From: Erigeron canadensis
Taxonomy: Eukaryota; Streptophyta; Magnoliopsida; Asterales; Asteraceae
NCBI RefSeq assembly: GCF_010389155.1
Contig: NC_057764.1
Span: 6,448,001 to 6,512,000, forward strand
Length of the DNA: 64,000 bases
Direction: 5' to 3'
The number at the start of each line of letters is the position of its first letter. Positions within the stretch are counted from its first letter, which is position 1. Made by a program: the position numbers and the translations under genes. This document shows, piece after piece, positions 22,853-34,212 of the stretch. The notes under the pieces are model-generated. The model was not told the origin of the DNA. It was given only the letters and a program-made list of their open reading frames with translations, and ran no database searches.

Positions 22853-23065
22853 AAGGGTAATTGGATGGCAACTAACCCCCCAATGCCATGTACCATATTG
22901 GTACCCACTAAACCTCCAGCCGGGCTAGTGTCCAGGTGATTCTCAACCAATTAATAATCCCCATAATATCTCAAGTTTTAAGACTCGAACCCGGGGTATT
23001 CCCCCCAAGAATTGGCGGCTGGAAGGGTGTACATCCTAGAGATCACTGCGCTATTAGTTGGAGTA
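22853..23065 (-). mobile_element. tRNA-derived SINE, second family
   Basis: The minus strand has an A-box-like TAGCGCAGTGATC (about 23045-23057) and a B-box GGGTTCGAGTC (about 22982-22993) at tRNA-like spacing, with a unique body (containing GGTACCAATATGGTACATGG) and a T/A-rich 3' tail at 22840-22855. A target duplication was not resolved. Confidence 0.7.
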
Positions 23066-23169
23066 CAAAAAATATAAACAAATTGAGAATTGCTGGAAAC
23101 AAACCTCGAAGAAAGGATTGTACTGGTTTGACTGTGGAAAGAATTGATGATCGATACATATATACATAG

Positions 23170-23529
23170 ATGCAGGATACCCGTAACCCATCTAACCCGA
23201 CCCACAGTGGGGTTTAATTCATGTTATCTTTTATTTTAAGTAAATAATCTTTTATTTTAGTAAGTTATCTTTTTATTTATTAAGATAATTATGACTTGAT
23301 TTGTTTCCAATATTATTGGTGTTAGGATTTGTAAAAGTATTAGGGTGGAGAATGTTTCTGATGAGTTTTGAGTTTTATAAAAATATTGACATTTTGTCAA
23401 GAAAACCTTTATGTTTTGGTCTTTGATTAATCCATTGTTCTTTATCCATTTGAATGCACGTGTAACTGCATCAGTTGGTATCAGAGCTCAGGTTAATTTA
23501 AATGGCTCTTGTAGATGCACATTTCGTGC
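23170..23529 (+). mobile_element. LTR end, primer site and start of an LTR element
   Basis: TGGTATCAGAGCTC at 23476-23489, the initiator-Met-tRNA primer complement, follows an AT-rich LTR-like stretch ending GTAACTGCATCAG. An ATG at about 23502 opens only a short frame. The rest of the element is missing, replaced by the LTR-like segment that follows. Confidence 0.55.
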
Positions 23530-23996
23530 ATGACTTATTGTCCGTCGCAATACAATTCTATGAGTTTGTGTGTGATGAAGTGAAGACATCATCAAGGTCG
23601 TGATGATGTCATCATCACTTCGTGATGACGTCAGCACGAAGACAAGTTCATGTGAAGATTTGCGCAGCCCATGAACAAGACAGAAGCCCAGCCCGTTCGA
23701 AAGCCTATAAATAGTAGAATTAGGTCACAAGTTCGAGTTAAATGTTTTAGGCTAGTCAGAAAGCTATTTACTTTGACGGGGTAGAGATCTATACCCCGTC
23801 CCAACAAGGTGTATACTCGTTTGGTCTTTGTATTCATATGATTAATGATATAATTCGAGTTTTATATTTGTGTTTGTCTCTTGTTCTTTGTAATTTCGTG
23901 CATATATGTTCATGTTCATCAAGAAACCTCAAAGACAAATCTAAGTGGATTCCGCAAACTTAGATGGTGTTAGATTGTGATTTGATCGGTCCTAAC
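23530..23996 (+). repeat. LTR-like segment, broken by nested insertions
   Basis: A TATA box CCTATAAATAG (23704-23713), a dyad array upstream of it and a downstream ATTCCGCA phrase typical of LTR R-U5 regions support an LTR. The sequence is cut at 23996 by the solo LTR that follows; no clear CA end is visible. Confidence 0.5.
23585..23640. repeat. TGATGACGTCA-type dyads upstream of a TATA box
   Basis: Overlapping inverted words GATGATGTCATCATC and TGATGACGTCAGCA occupy 56 bp and end about 65 bp before the TATA box at 23704. TGACGTCA is the canonical palindromic bZIP/TGA-factor core; a regulatory role is inference. Confidence 0.75.
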
Positions 23997-26952
23997 TGTA
24001 ACAACCGTCTTAGAAATGTTTTAAATAAGTTCTTTAAAATGTACATTCGCCATTAGAACGGCTAGACAGTTCAATTGATTTAAGTTCTTGATGTGCTTTA
24101 GACCAAATTATGTGCTTATATGAAGGTCAATTTGACCTTAAATCTTGACTTATATGATGAGTTTATGATTAAGTACAATGAAATACTAAAGTTCGGTTCG
24201 TAAACGTCCGTGTTCATAAAAGTTCTAGTTCAAAATGTTCGCAAATAGTCCTTGCATTTATTGAGTTCATTTATTATGGGAAGGTATAAATAGAAGAGTT
24301 TAGAGAGAGGGAGACTCATTCTTCATCTTCTCCATCTTTCCACTCTCTCACTAAAACACACACTTGCAGCCACCAAAAACACACACACAAAGCATTTCTT
24401 GATTTTGGATTGTTAAATCAAAATCGTTTGTACTTTTGGCATCCTTGTGATAAACAAAACATACTTCTTGAATCATTTCTCAGGTAACAACAACATTTGA
24501 GGAGTTTTTGATCAAATTAAAAGTGTACTTTTTCAAGTTCATGTTCTTGATGATTTGGTCCAATTTTGAATGAAAATCGTGTTAATAGTTAATGGGTTTG
24601 TGTCTAAATGTGTTTAATAACATTTGTGTGAACGAATTTGGGTCATAACATGCTTTAATCTACAAAACTCATTTTTGAATATGAAGATACAACTTGTTCT
24701 TGAGTGTCACGACTTGTTCGTGTGTTATTTGATCTTGAAAAGCATTAAAAGTGATATAAGTTGATGTTACTGTGTATATATGTTCTAATGCTATGTCCAA
24801 ACATGTCCTGAAATCGATCTAGTCCTCACTATTGTACTCGAGCCTGTTCTTGAGGGTGGACGATCATGTTCATGAAGCAATAGGACGATCTTGATCTCAA
24901 GACCGTCCTAGGGCTGCTATCTTGTACTCCTTTGTGCTTGCTCGTTTGATCGTGTGATGTGTTATGATGTTGTTGGTACACCTATTGGGTAACTAATCCG
25001 TTGGATCGGTTTCGCTCAAACACTTGTGCTCGGACTAGGAATAATCATGTACTTGTTCTTGATCTTGAACCTTGTCCAATAGGACGATCCTGAGCTAGAC
25101 AATGAAACGATCCTGAGCTAGACAATGAAACGGTCCTAAACTAGACACCTTGAGACGATCTTGAATCATGTATATAAAACGATCTTGAACCTAAGTATCT
25201 AGGACGATCTTGTGGTTTGGAACCTAGGACGATCTTGTGCTTTGGAACCTAGGACGACCTTGTGCCTTGTCATCTAGGACGATCTTGAATATTGGAAAGC
25301 TAGAACGACTTTGAAACCTTAAACTGATCTTTCACCTATAACTTATCACACTTGAACATCAATCGATTAGATCTTGTACATAACTATTAGACCAGTTCCT
25401 AACTCCAATACATCACGATCATATACACAAAAAGTGGTGCAAACATGTCAAGACTAGTTCAAACTCGAGTCCTAGCTAAGATCATTATTCGATCATTGAC
25501 CAAGTACATTAAAAACACGACTCCTCTTCATTATTAAAGTACGAGTTCTATGGACAACTAAATTGAGTTCTTAAAGCTAAAGTTCATTATTAAAGACACG
25601 ATTCAACTCATTAACATTGAAATCACTTATGTGTGAGTTCAAAGACGTTCAGATCGAGTCAAGTTCGAGTACTTAAAGTTCAATCAAACTCTTTTGAGTC
25701 AAAACGTTCAATGATCATCAAGGACCAAATCATCAGTTCATCAAGGACATTTTAGTGAATAATTAATCACATGAACTAATATGCGTACTTATTTATGATC
25801 AATGACATGTACTTAGGCTTCCATTAAGACGTACTTGGAATTTGATAGATATAACCTATCTATCTTTGTGCTTGTTCTCTGTGCTTATACTATCGTGCTT
25901 GTACCAGACCACTGTGAGTTCACTATTCCCCCTTTTCGTACATTTTGTTCAAGTTCTTTTATCGGGGACTGAAAAATATGAAAACTATTTTGTACTTGTA
26001 CATATGTTCTTGAACTATTCTACGTACTACTATATGATCTTGAGATACTTACGAAATGATTCTTAACTATTTACAAAGAGTATTTAGGTCTTGAATGAGC
26101 AGGATCCTTAAATACTTTCATATCTCTGTACTTGATCTTTAACATGTTCTAGTTCGTACTTGTACTTGTTCAGTTCTTGTTCACTGCTATCAATTCATAT
26201 CCCACAGTTCAGGGATTAAACCATAGGTAATTATGGACAGCGCTGTTTAGGGTAAGCCCACCCTCATTCTCCGCAGTTCTGGAGGATGCATATTACTTGT
26301 TCTTGTTCTGACCTAGATCTTACTTGACGTACTTGAACTTTATGAGCATATCATTACATTACAGTTTAGTTCTGGCCAATCAGGTTAGCAATGACAATAT
26401 ATATTCACAGTTCATTATATGTTCTTGTTCTGTTCTTACTATTACAAAGTACTTATGCTAAACGTGCAAATCTTATGACCTAGTTATTACTATTACAAAG
26501 TACTTTGGTTCAACGTACAAACCTGGTGATCTTGTTCTTGTGATCTTGTTCTTATTATACATATATACTTATATGTAAACTAAAACGTACTATATGTGAA
26601 TCTCACCAACTACTTTCGTAGTTGACCTTTTAAACTTACATGCTTTTCAGGCTAGGCTAAATAGATCTTTAGCATAGGAGTCTTCCCTTTTAAGCTCACC
26701 CTTTTGGCGATTGTTCGAGCGTTCAAGATCAGGAGCTGTGAAGATCTTTCCTTGCTATTTCAGTTCAAGACTTTGATTCTTAAAGACAATTGTTATGTCT
26801 TTGTTCATTGACTGTTCTGAGTTTATCACAAGTTCTGTAATAACTATTATACTTCTATTCTCTTTAATGTTAATGGCTGTGTTGGAACTTGTACTGTGTG
26901 CAATTGTGCTTATCTGTGCATCCAGTATATTCCGCTTTAGCGGGGTGTTACA
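23997..26952 (+). mobile_element. Solo LTR, 2956 bp, perfect 5-bp TSD
   Basis: It begins TGTAACAACC, ends GGGGTGTTACA and is flanked on both sides by CTAAC (23992-23996 and 26953-26957). The size and the TGTAACA/TGTTACA ends suit a Tekay/Del-type gypsy chromovirus, though lineage is inferred. A TATA box GGTATAAATAG lies at 24283-24293, followed by a leader-like CT-rich stretch. There is no primer site or coding region, so the element was reduced by LTR-LTR recombination. Confidence 0.88.
24858..25313 (+). repeat. GGACGATCTTG word array inside the solo LTR
   Basis: About 13 copies of (A/G)(A/G)ACGATC(T/C)TG and variants, often preceded by CTAG and spaced about 24-30 bp in the second half (25083-25313). 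One early unit (24882-24910) is a full dyad with GACCGTCCT. The same word makes up the leader array of copia 1 at 5264-6076. Confidence 0.85.
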
Positions 26953-28259
26953 CTAACCGCACATTAGGGTTGTAAACGGTTCGGTTCGGTTAGCTAAAAA
27001 TTTTGAACCGTTTTTCGGGTTTCAGTTCGGTTCGGTTAGTTAGAAATTTTAAACCGTTAATTTCGGTTACCTGAAAAGGTCAGTTAATTTCGGTTAACCA
27101 TTTATTAAACTTATGTTAATATAAAGTTTAAGTTTTCAATTATAATAATCAATTTACATTGTATTAATTAATTTTTTTTATGTATAATAGTTATTTAACT
27201 AAATTAATATTTTGTTTTATAAATAAATATACATTACATCTAATTTTAAATTACTTTAGTCTAATGTTATATTTATGCAATGCAAGTTTTTATTTAAGGG
27301 TATCATGATTCACTACTTAAAATGTCTTTTCTATATGATATTACTAATATTTTTTGATAAATATTTTAAACAAAGTTAACAAGTTTTCTTATAAAGAGTA
27401 TCCATATATAAGAAAATTACTTAGAATATCCAAAATTAATCATAGATTGTGAAAAAAAATTAGTAAAATTGTTAATATTGTAGGCAACAAATACAAAAAT
27501 TTAGCTAAATAGATTTGTAAATGATGTATTCATGTAATATATATATGTATAATAAACTATGTAGCACCGAAACGGCTCCAAGGTCCACGTTCCCGTTTTG
27601 AAACGCGGTGGGAACGGAATCGCCGGCGAAACGCGTCCGAAACGTATCGATGAGGTTTCTTCATGCGTCAAAACGTTTCATGTGAAGTTTCCTATCCGTT
27701 TCTGAATTTCCAAGGAGTTTCCAAGGAGTTTTGCAGATTTATGAAATTATACTTTGGGTTTTGATGGGCTTTTCTATTCGAAAAGGCTATTGCATACGTA
27801 TCCCAACCCAAATCGACTTTCTATACATTATAATATATAGTTATTACCCATATACGATCCTCAAACCCTATATCAGTCGAACAGAAGAACAATTATACAT
27901 AAATAACATATACGATTATACATACTCTCTATCAAAACTCTAGTATGGCTTCTCAAGAAAACCAACAAGAAACACAAGGGTTATCATCGAATACATCAGC
28001 ATCAGCAGATCAACCTCCATTGTGGCAATATGTGGAAAAACTTGAAAAGCAAAATATAGCAGGTGGAGCATGGAAATTTAAGTGTAGCTATTGTAGTGAA
28101 ATAAGACAAGGATCATATTCAAGGGTTAAAGCACTTTTGCTTGGTACAAAGGGTAATCCATAATCTTTCATCTTTGTAGTGTTGTATGTGTAATCTTATA
28201 TTGTATTGTTTTATGTGTTTATATAGGCTGTAGCTTAACAGGGATGTCGACATATGTTG

Positions 28260-28922
28260 TAAAGGTCCTCGAATGCACTACTTGTGTTTTATAAATAACT
28301 TGTAATATAGATATTAAATAACAAGAATAGAGATGAGATGTAAAGCACTTTGTTTAGTTATATGTATTTCATACTAAACGATGAAAACATGGATGGTTGT
28401 TAGACAACAACAATAACAATAAACAATAAACAGAAAAATATGTTAAGTTTTTGAACACACAAAAACTTAACAAATAACTTAGAGAGAATAAAGTAAAACT
28501 GTGGAACACACCAACCCGTTTTCTGGCTAGGTCAAGTGATTCCTTTTATAGGCAGATAAGGAATCACATGACTACTCTAGTAGATGTTGACACATGAAGG
28601 TTGTCAACTATCTATTGGTGGATCATTCAGATCTGCAGAGATCTCTTTCCTTCATCTTGTTTGTTTCCAAAAACGGTATGAAAGAGAAACTCCATTTCAC
28701 CGAACTAGTACCAGGTCACATGTCTTTATCTTGATCTTTCAACACGTGTCCTTGGGACCATTCTTTTATTCTTCAAGTTCCCACTCATATTTGACTTACA
28801 AATACTGGACGATGAGTCATTGAACATATCCTTTAGACTATGAAGATAGATTGTGCTTGCAGATATACGAGCTCGCTGAGTGAATCACTCGCTGAGTCCC
28901 TCAGCGAATCCCTGATCCAACA
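28260..28922 (-). mobile_element. Solo LTR (663 bp) in the transposase intron
   Basis: On the minus strand it starts TGTTGGATC (28922) and is flanked by TGTTG at 28255-28259 and 28923-28927. The other terminus reads CCTTTA instead of a CA end, so one end has mutated or the boundary is off by a base. The TATA box is the complement of CCTTTTATAGG (28542-28552). Inverted GCTGAG words lie upstream of it. Confidence 0.75.
28869..28912. repeat. CTCGCTGAG/CTCAGCGA dyads in the LTR U3
   Basis: Three words (CTCGCTGAGTG, CACTCGCTGAG, CCTCAGCGAA) in 44 bp form overlapping inverted repeats. They lie about 320 bp upstream of the LTR TATA box in the LTR's own orientation. Confidence 0.75.
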
Positions 28923-31597
28923 TGTTGAATTACTGATATAGGTTGATAGTCTTTTAATAGGGATGTCGACATACATATATATATATATTGTATTGTCTAT
29001 GTGTAAGGTTCTTTGTCTTCTTGTTTCTTTTAAACTCTAGAATGTCAACATATGCAATATATTGTAAATTGTATTATTTTATGTGTATAATTAGTTTGTC
29101 TTCCTTCTTTTTCAGATAGAGCATGTTGACATATATTATAAATATTGTATGTTTTATGTGTAAGGTATCTTCTTGTTTTTTTCTAGCTATTTATAATCAT
29201 ATTATACTGACATAAAGACATGTACATATTTTAAATATATCTAGTAGGTTGTTACTGTTTTAATGGAAACTACATATATTTATATAGGTCAAGGGATTGC
29301 TACTTGCACTAAAACAACAACATGTGACAGACAAGAGCTAAAGAGGTTAGACGATGCATATGAAGAAAAGAAAGAAGAGTCAAAAGCAAAAGAAGTTGCT
29401 TTGCCTTGTGAAGCTGGTGTTGGATTTAAGAAAAGAAAAGGTGTTGTATCACCTCTTGAAAAAGCTTTTGGTGTTGAAACTAGGGACCAACTTGATCAAG
29501 AAATAGCAAGGATGTTTTAAACTGGAGGTTTACCTTTTAATCTTGCAAGAAATCCACATTATGTCAGGGCTTTTCAGTTTGCTGCGAACAACAAAATTGA
29601 TGGTTATCTACCTCCGGGTTACAATAAGCTTAGAACAACATTGCTGCAAAAAGAGAAGGATAATGTTCAGAGGCAATTGGAACCACTTAGGTCTACATGG
29701 AAAGAAAGAGGTGTGAGTATTGTAAGTGATGGTTGGAGTGATCCTACAAGAAAGCCTTTAATCAACTTTATGGCTACCTCAGGTAAAGGTCCTTTGTTTC
29801 TAAAAGCTGTGAATTGTTTAAGGGAAACAAAAGATAAATTTTTTATTGCTAACTTGATGCAAGAAGTTATTAATGAAATTGGCCATGAAAATGTTGTGCA
29901 AGTCATTACTGACAATGCAGCAAATTGTAAGGCTGCTGGACATATAATAGAGTCAGTTTCCTCATATTTACTAGACACCATGTGTTGTTCATACTCTTAA
30001 TCTTGCTGTGAAAAACATATGTGCACCAACTAATGTGGAAACAAATGCACTAGTATATGAACAATGTAGCTGGATAAAAGATGTTCACGGGGATGCGCTT
30101 GCAATCAAAAATTTCATCATGAACCATAACATGAGGCTTGCAATTTTTGATCAGTTTAGTCCTCTTAAACTGCTTTCGGTTGCCGATACTCACTTTGCCT
30201 CTATCATTGTAATGCTTAAAAGATTGAAACTTATCAAAACCAGTCTCCAAAGTATGGTCATAAGCGAAAATTGGTCTAATTATAGACAAGATGATAAAGA
30301 GAAAGCAAGCTTTGTTTAAAGCAAAGATACTGGATGATGAATGGTGGGATAAAGTATCATATATTCTTAGTTTTATTAGGCCTATATATGATATGATTAG
30401 AGCTTGTGACACTGACAAGCCATGTTTACACTTGGTGTATGAGATGTGGGATACAATGATTGATAAAGTGAAGTTTGACATCTACAAGAAAGAAAAACTT
30501 CAAGTATCTCAAAGATGTATAGTTTATGATGTTGTACATGGTATTCTAGTGGCTCGATGGGCAAAGAATAACACTCCCCTACATTGTTTAGCTCACTCTC
30601 TAAATCCAAGGTATACGGTTTCAAACTATATGCTTAATTTTATTGATTTCTATTATATACTTATGTTTTGACTTTTCAATGTTGTAGATATTATAGTGAT
30701 GCGTGGTTAAATGAGGATTCGACAAGAAGTGCTCCACATAGGGATGCAGAAATTTCAATTCAAAGGATGAAATGTTTTTGAAGGTTATTCCCTAATGATG
30801 ATGAGTATGGCAGAGTCCTTGACGAGTATACAATGTTTTCAATGAAGAACGGATATTTTGAGGATTTAACAAGCATTTCTAAGATGGCCACTATGGAACC
30901 CAAAAGTTGGTAGGTTAAGTTTGGTGCTCAAACACCTTTTCTCTAGACTTTGGCCTTTAGATTACTTTGACAACCTAGTTCTTCTTCTTGCGTTGAGCGT
31001 AATTGGAGTACTTATGCATTTATTGATTCGCTTAGGAGGAACAAGTTGACCACAAGTCGTAAAGATGTAAAGGAATCCACAATAATGGTTTTGATTCAAT
31101 GGGAGACGTGGGGTTGTTAGAGGTTGCTGATCTTTCACTAGATGAGCCGGAATTTGAAAATGATTTGTATTGATTAGTAATTACCTTTATAGCATGTAGT
31201 TTTTTTTAGTTTACACTTTACATCAATATATATCTATTTTGGATTTTATTTCATATATTTTTAATTTTTTTATATATTATTTATTGTCGTTTCTTAGCCG
31301 TTCCCGTATCTTGAATTTTTTTATTTTCCCGTTTATCGTTCTCGTATCGTTCCCGTTCCCATTTATCGTACCCGTTTCGGTGCTACATAGTGTATAAATA
31401 TGCATATATATGATTATATGTAGGTATATATCAAAATTCGGTTCGGTTCGGTTAACCGCGGGTAATGAATATTGATAACCGTAACCGAACCGTTACACAT
31501 CGGTTTTTTTGTTTTCGGTTTTTTCGGGTTTCGGTTTTTTCGGATCACGTAGTTCGGATCGGTTTTTCAGTTTTTCGGTTCATTTCTTACACCCCTT

Positions 31598-32606
31598 TCT
31601 GCACTTTTAGCTCTGCATGATGAGAGCCACTTTTTCCTTGCCGAATCGCCGAACGAGGCAACGATGAAATCGTGTTCTATTCACAAGATCGCAAGATTTA
31701 GGAAACTGACCCAAAGAATATTATCTGGGATGAAATTATTAGGAAAGAGAAGCATCCTGAAGACGACGGTGGTTACAAGTTTCAGGAAACTGACTCAACG
31801 ACTTTCATATGGGATGAGAACGATGAGAAAGAAGAGTATCCTGATTTTAAAAAAAATTTAGTTATATAAAAGTAGTAAAATTTAAAAGTTATTATTAAAT
31901 CATTATTTTAGAAGTTTATGGATATAAAAAATAAGATTTAATAGAATATATTTAATAAAAAACATTACTTACCCATAATAGGAAGCCCCAACATTATGGT
32001 GCTACTTTGCTAAATACCAACATTTTAGTAAATTACGTGCATGGAAGTAGATTTCGAAAACCTTTACTTACCGACTACTACTAATAATGACTTCAACTCC
32101 TTTCCACCACTAATAGAGTAATAGTCTAATACTATTTTCGTTTTTAATTCTTGTGAATTGTGTGTATATATATATGTATCTCCTTTCTCCTTTGAACTTC
32201 CATCACACCATTGTTTCCCGCCATTTATAAGTACCCCCACATCACGTCATAATCATCTACGACGTTCTACATGTATCAAACAATTGGCTAATTTCACTCG
32301 GACTCCTGCAAAGACCCGATCGAGGTACTAACTCTGGCTCTTTCACGTCCCTCGTTGACAACTAGTTTTGCACAACTCAACTTTGAACATCCGTTTTCAC
32401 AAAAAGTTTCCAAAAACATACTAGCTACATACTATACATCCAAAAATGATTATTTAAAGTAGTATAGTTTTAAGGTTTTGGTTAATTAACTCTTTTATTT
32501 ACAGCCGTACGTAAGTTTATATTAATTGTAGTTAAACTTCACGTGTTAGACTGAAACCAACATTGATGAATTATTACTACGTACAATTTTATAGATCAAA
32601 TAAAAA
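31598..32606. other. Intergenic DNA with a duplicated coding-like segment
   Basis: At about 31697-31760 and 31780-31850 two diverged direct copies carry AGGAAACTGAC and GGGATGA words. They read F-Q-E-T-D-x2-x2-I-W-D-E in one frame and are acidic (D-E-N-D-E-K-E-E-Y-P in the second). The frame upstream is open for about 30 codons. I do not recognise the protein. The rest, including CCATTTATAAG near 32222, shows no gene. Confidence 0.35.
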
Positions 32607-32877
32607 ATGGCCATCAATTTCTGCAAGATATTGGAAAGAATACGTGGAATTAAAAGCCCAAATTAATCTTATTGATGACGGCGTAAGTTGGTCTTTTTTT
32701 TTTTTATTATTAATTTTCACACTAATTTATTCTATAATATATACAAGTAGTTATATTCAAGTGTTTTTGTTTATGAATTTCTAGAATTGTTTGATAAAAC
32801 ATTGCAGTGCGTTTTGAGATTTGGCGACACTGTATTGAAAACTGAAATCATTGGCATATCCAAAAAAATAAAATTGG
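32607..32877 (+). pseudogene. Two-exon fragment paralogous to 20814-20888
   Basis: Exon A (32607-32682) starts after TATAGATCAAATAAAAA like the 20.8 kb copy and ends at GTAAGT, but is 76 nt instead of 75, so the ATG frame runs into a stop. Exon B (32808-32877) follows an ATTGCAG acceptor and reads C-V-L-R-F-G-D-T-V-L-K-T-E-I-I-G to a GTATGC donor. Phases of exon B and the end of exon A agree. The one-base slip argues for a pseudogene. Family unknown. Confidence 0.45.
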
Positions 32878-33005
32878 GTATGCAAAGTTTAATACTAGTA
32901 ATATTTTAAAAATTAGATTTTTTACGCATTGGCATATCCAAAAAAATAAAATTGGGTATGCAAAGTTTAATACTAGTAATATTTTAAAAATTAGATTTTT
33001 TACGC
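32850..33005 (+). repeat. Perfect 78-bp tandem duplication across an exon-intron border
   Basis: Positions 32850-32927 and 32928-33005 appear identical. The unit contains the last 28 bp of exon B, its GTATGC donor and about 50 bp of intron, so the splice donor is duplicated. Identity implies a recent event. Confidence 0.9.
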
Positions 33006-34212
33006 AGACTCATAAGTATTTAAAAAGGTGTGTTATATCTACTTATGTTTTACACTGCATTTTTGAGTTGGTTTTTGATGAGAAGCAAAGGGATTAAAAA
33101 TAAAGAAAAAGAACATTCAAATACATTATTGAGTCCTATTTTCCATTTAAATATGGAGGGAAAAGAAAAACTAGTATTTTTTTTATTAATCTGCCATTGT
33201 ACCTTAGTATTATAGCTATAACACTGTATGAGTTTAATCTTTTCCTCTATCAATTTTCTTTTTCTTTTATATGTTTGACTTAAAAAAAAATCTTTATAAT
33301 CTTATTTTCACATTATGTTCTTGCTATTTAAAATTCAAGAATATAGAAAATTTTCTTTTGCATATATGAGCTAACCGGGATGGAAAACTTTCTAAGATTT
33401 CCAGAAGTTATATATCTATATATGAACCTAATTCTATTATTAATGACATAATTATAATTTTTTATTTTGTTTTTTTTTTTTTATTTCCTTCTAACTTAAG
33501 AATTCAATAAACTATTTACTACTTATTTTTTTCCTTTTGAGTTTTTTTTTAAATCAATAATGTTTTTCATGTTTATTATTTTTTTCCTTTCATTTCTTTT
33601 TTTTTTCCAACCCTTTATTTTAGTTATTTTATTTTACTTTTATTTCAAATTCGAGAATGAAGTGTAATATGCATCAATTGTTTTTTAAGATATGCACTAT
33701 AAATTATTTTTTAAAAAATTATTATACATAAACAAAAATAACATTGATTTTTTTTTGTACAAAAAATGCAAGCATATATCCTCTCTTTCACATAGATATA
33801 CGCTAAAACTTTCGGGGATGACACATTGTCCTCGCTAAAACGCGCTAAAAGATAAAAAAAAAATTCAGGGTTTGATTTTTTTTTGTTTGACCAATAATAT
33901 CGCGAGGACGGTCCTCGCTACGTGGAAAAAAAAAATTCTTTTTGATTTTTTTTGGTAAGAGTCAAAGCCAAATGTTTAGGAAAAAAAGTCAAAGAGATCG
34001 AAGAGGTAAATTAGCTGACTAAATCTTTTTGTAAGGACAGTCCTCCCCATATATTTTAGAAAAAAAAAAGAATATTTAATTTTGTATTCTTTTAAATTTA
34101 CAACTTTCACAAAATATTTAAATATTCCCGGTTTATACTTTTCAAGTGAACAGTACTCGCAAAAGGTTTTTTAAAACTATTTTGAAAACTATTAAGTTTT
34201 GTTTTATTTTGT
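33006..34212. other. AT-rich intergenic DNA with homopolymer runs
   Basis: Many T runs (33466-33482, 33541-33552, 33597-33608). Two similar GGACGGTCCTCGC and GGACAGTCCTCCC words (33904, 34036) and CGCTAAAA words near 33800-33850 form weak dyads. No coding evidence. Confidence 0.35.

Larger units (their letters stand above)
27945..31175 (+). pseudogene. hAT transposase with BED zinc finger and DUF659, decayed
   Basis: Exon 1 (27945-28152) has a BED-type zinc-finger half (W-K-F-K-C-S-Y-C, then S-Y-S-R-V-K-A). It splices (GT 28153, AG 29287) to exon 2, where G-Q-G-I-A-T-C continues the finger. Downstream come a DUF659-like catalytic part (S-I-V-S-D-G-W-S-D-P near 29720 and I-T-D-N-A-A-N-C near 29910) and the C-terminal dimerisation block (E-R-N-W-S-T-Y-A-F near 30994). 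Defects: a nonsense codon at 29518 where the family has F-Y-T-G-G, frameshifts near 29975 and 30290, and nonsense codons after 30778. The intron carries tandem repeats and a solo LTR. Non-functional. Confidence 0.85.
27556..31391 (+). mobile_element. Inner autonomous-type hAT element (DUF659 family)
   Basis: Inverted ends of 20 bp, ACTATGTAGCACCGAAACGG at 27556-27575 and its complement at 31372-31391, frame a spliced but decayed transposase gene. Subterminal words CGTTTCGA/CGTTCCCGT recur at both ends. The flanks do not give a clean 8-bp duplication; if the element ends at TAGCACCG instead, it runs 27562-31385. Confidence 0.75.
26965..31597. mobile_element. Outer hAT-like element, split by an inner hAT
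   Basis: The left end TAGGGTTGTAAACGGTTCGG and the right end (complement AGGGGTGTAAGAAATGAACCG) are inverted and rich in GGTTCGGTT/AACCGAACC words (26965-27110 and 31436-31597). This is a widespread plant hAT terminal pattern. Candidate target duplications match only 6 of 8 (CCGCACAT versus CTGCACTT), so the boundary is approximate. Its own content is about 0.8 kb; the rest is the inner element. Confidence 0.65.

Noticed and set aside
24858..25313. Possible CRISPR-like array of repeated words
   Set aside because: Units are short, degenerate and irregular, lie inside an LTR and the window is plant DNA.
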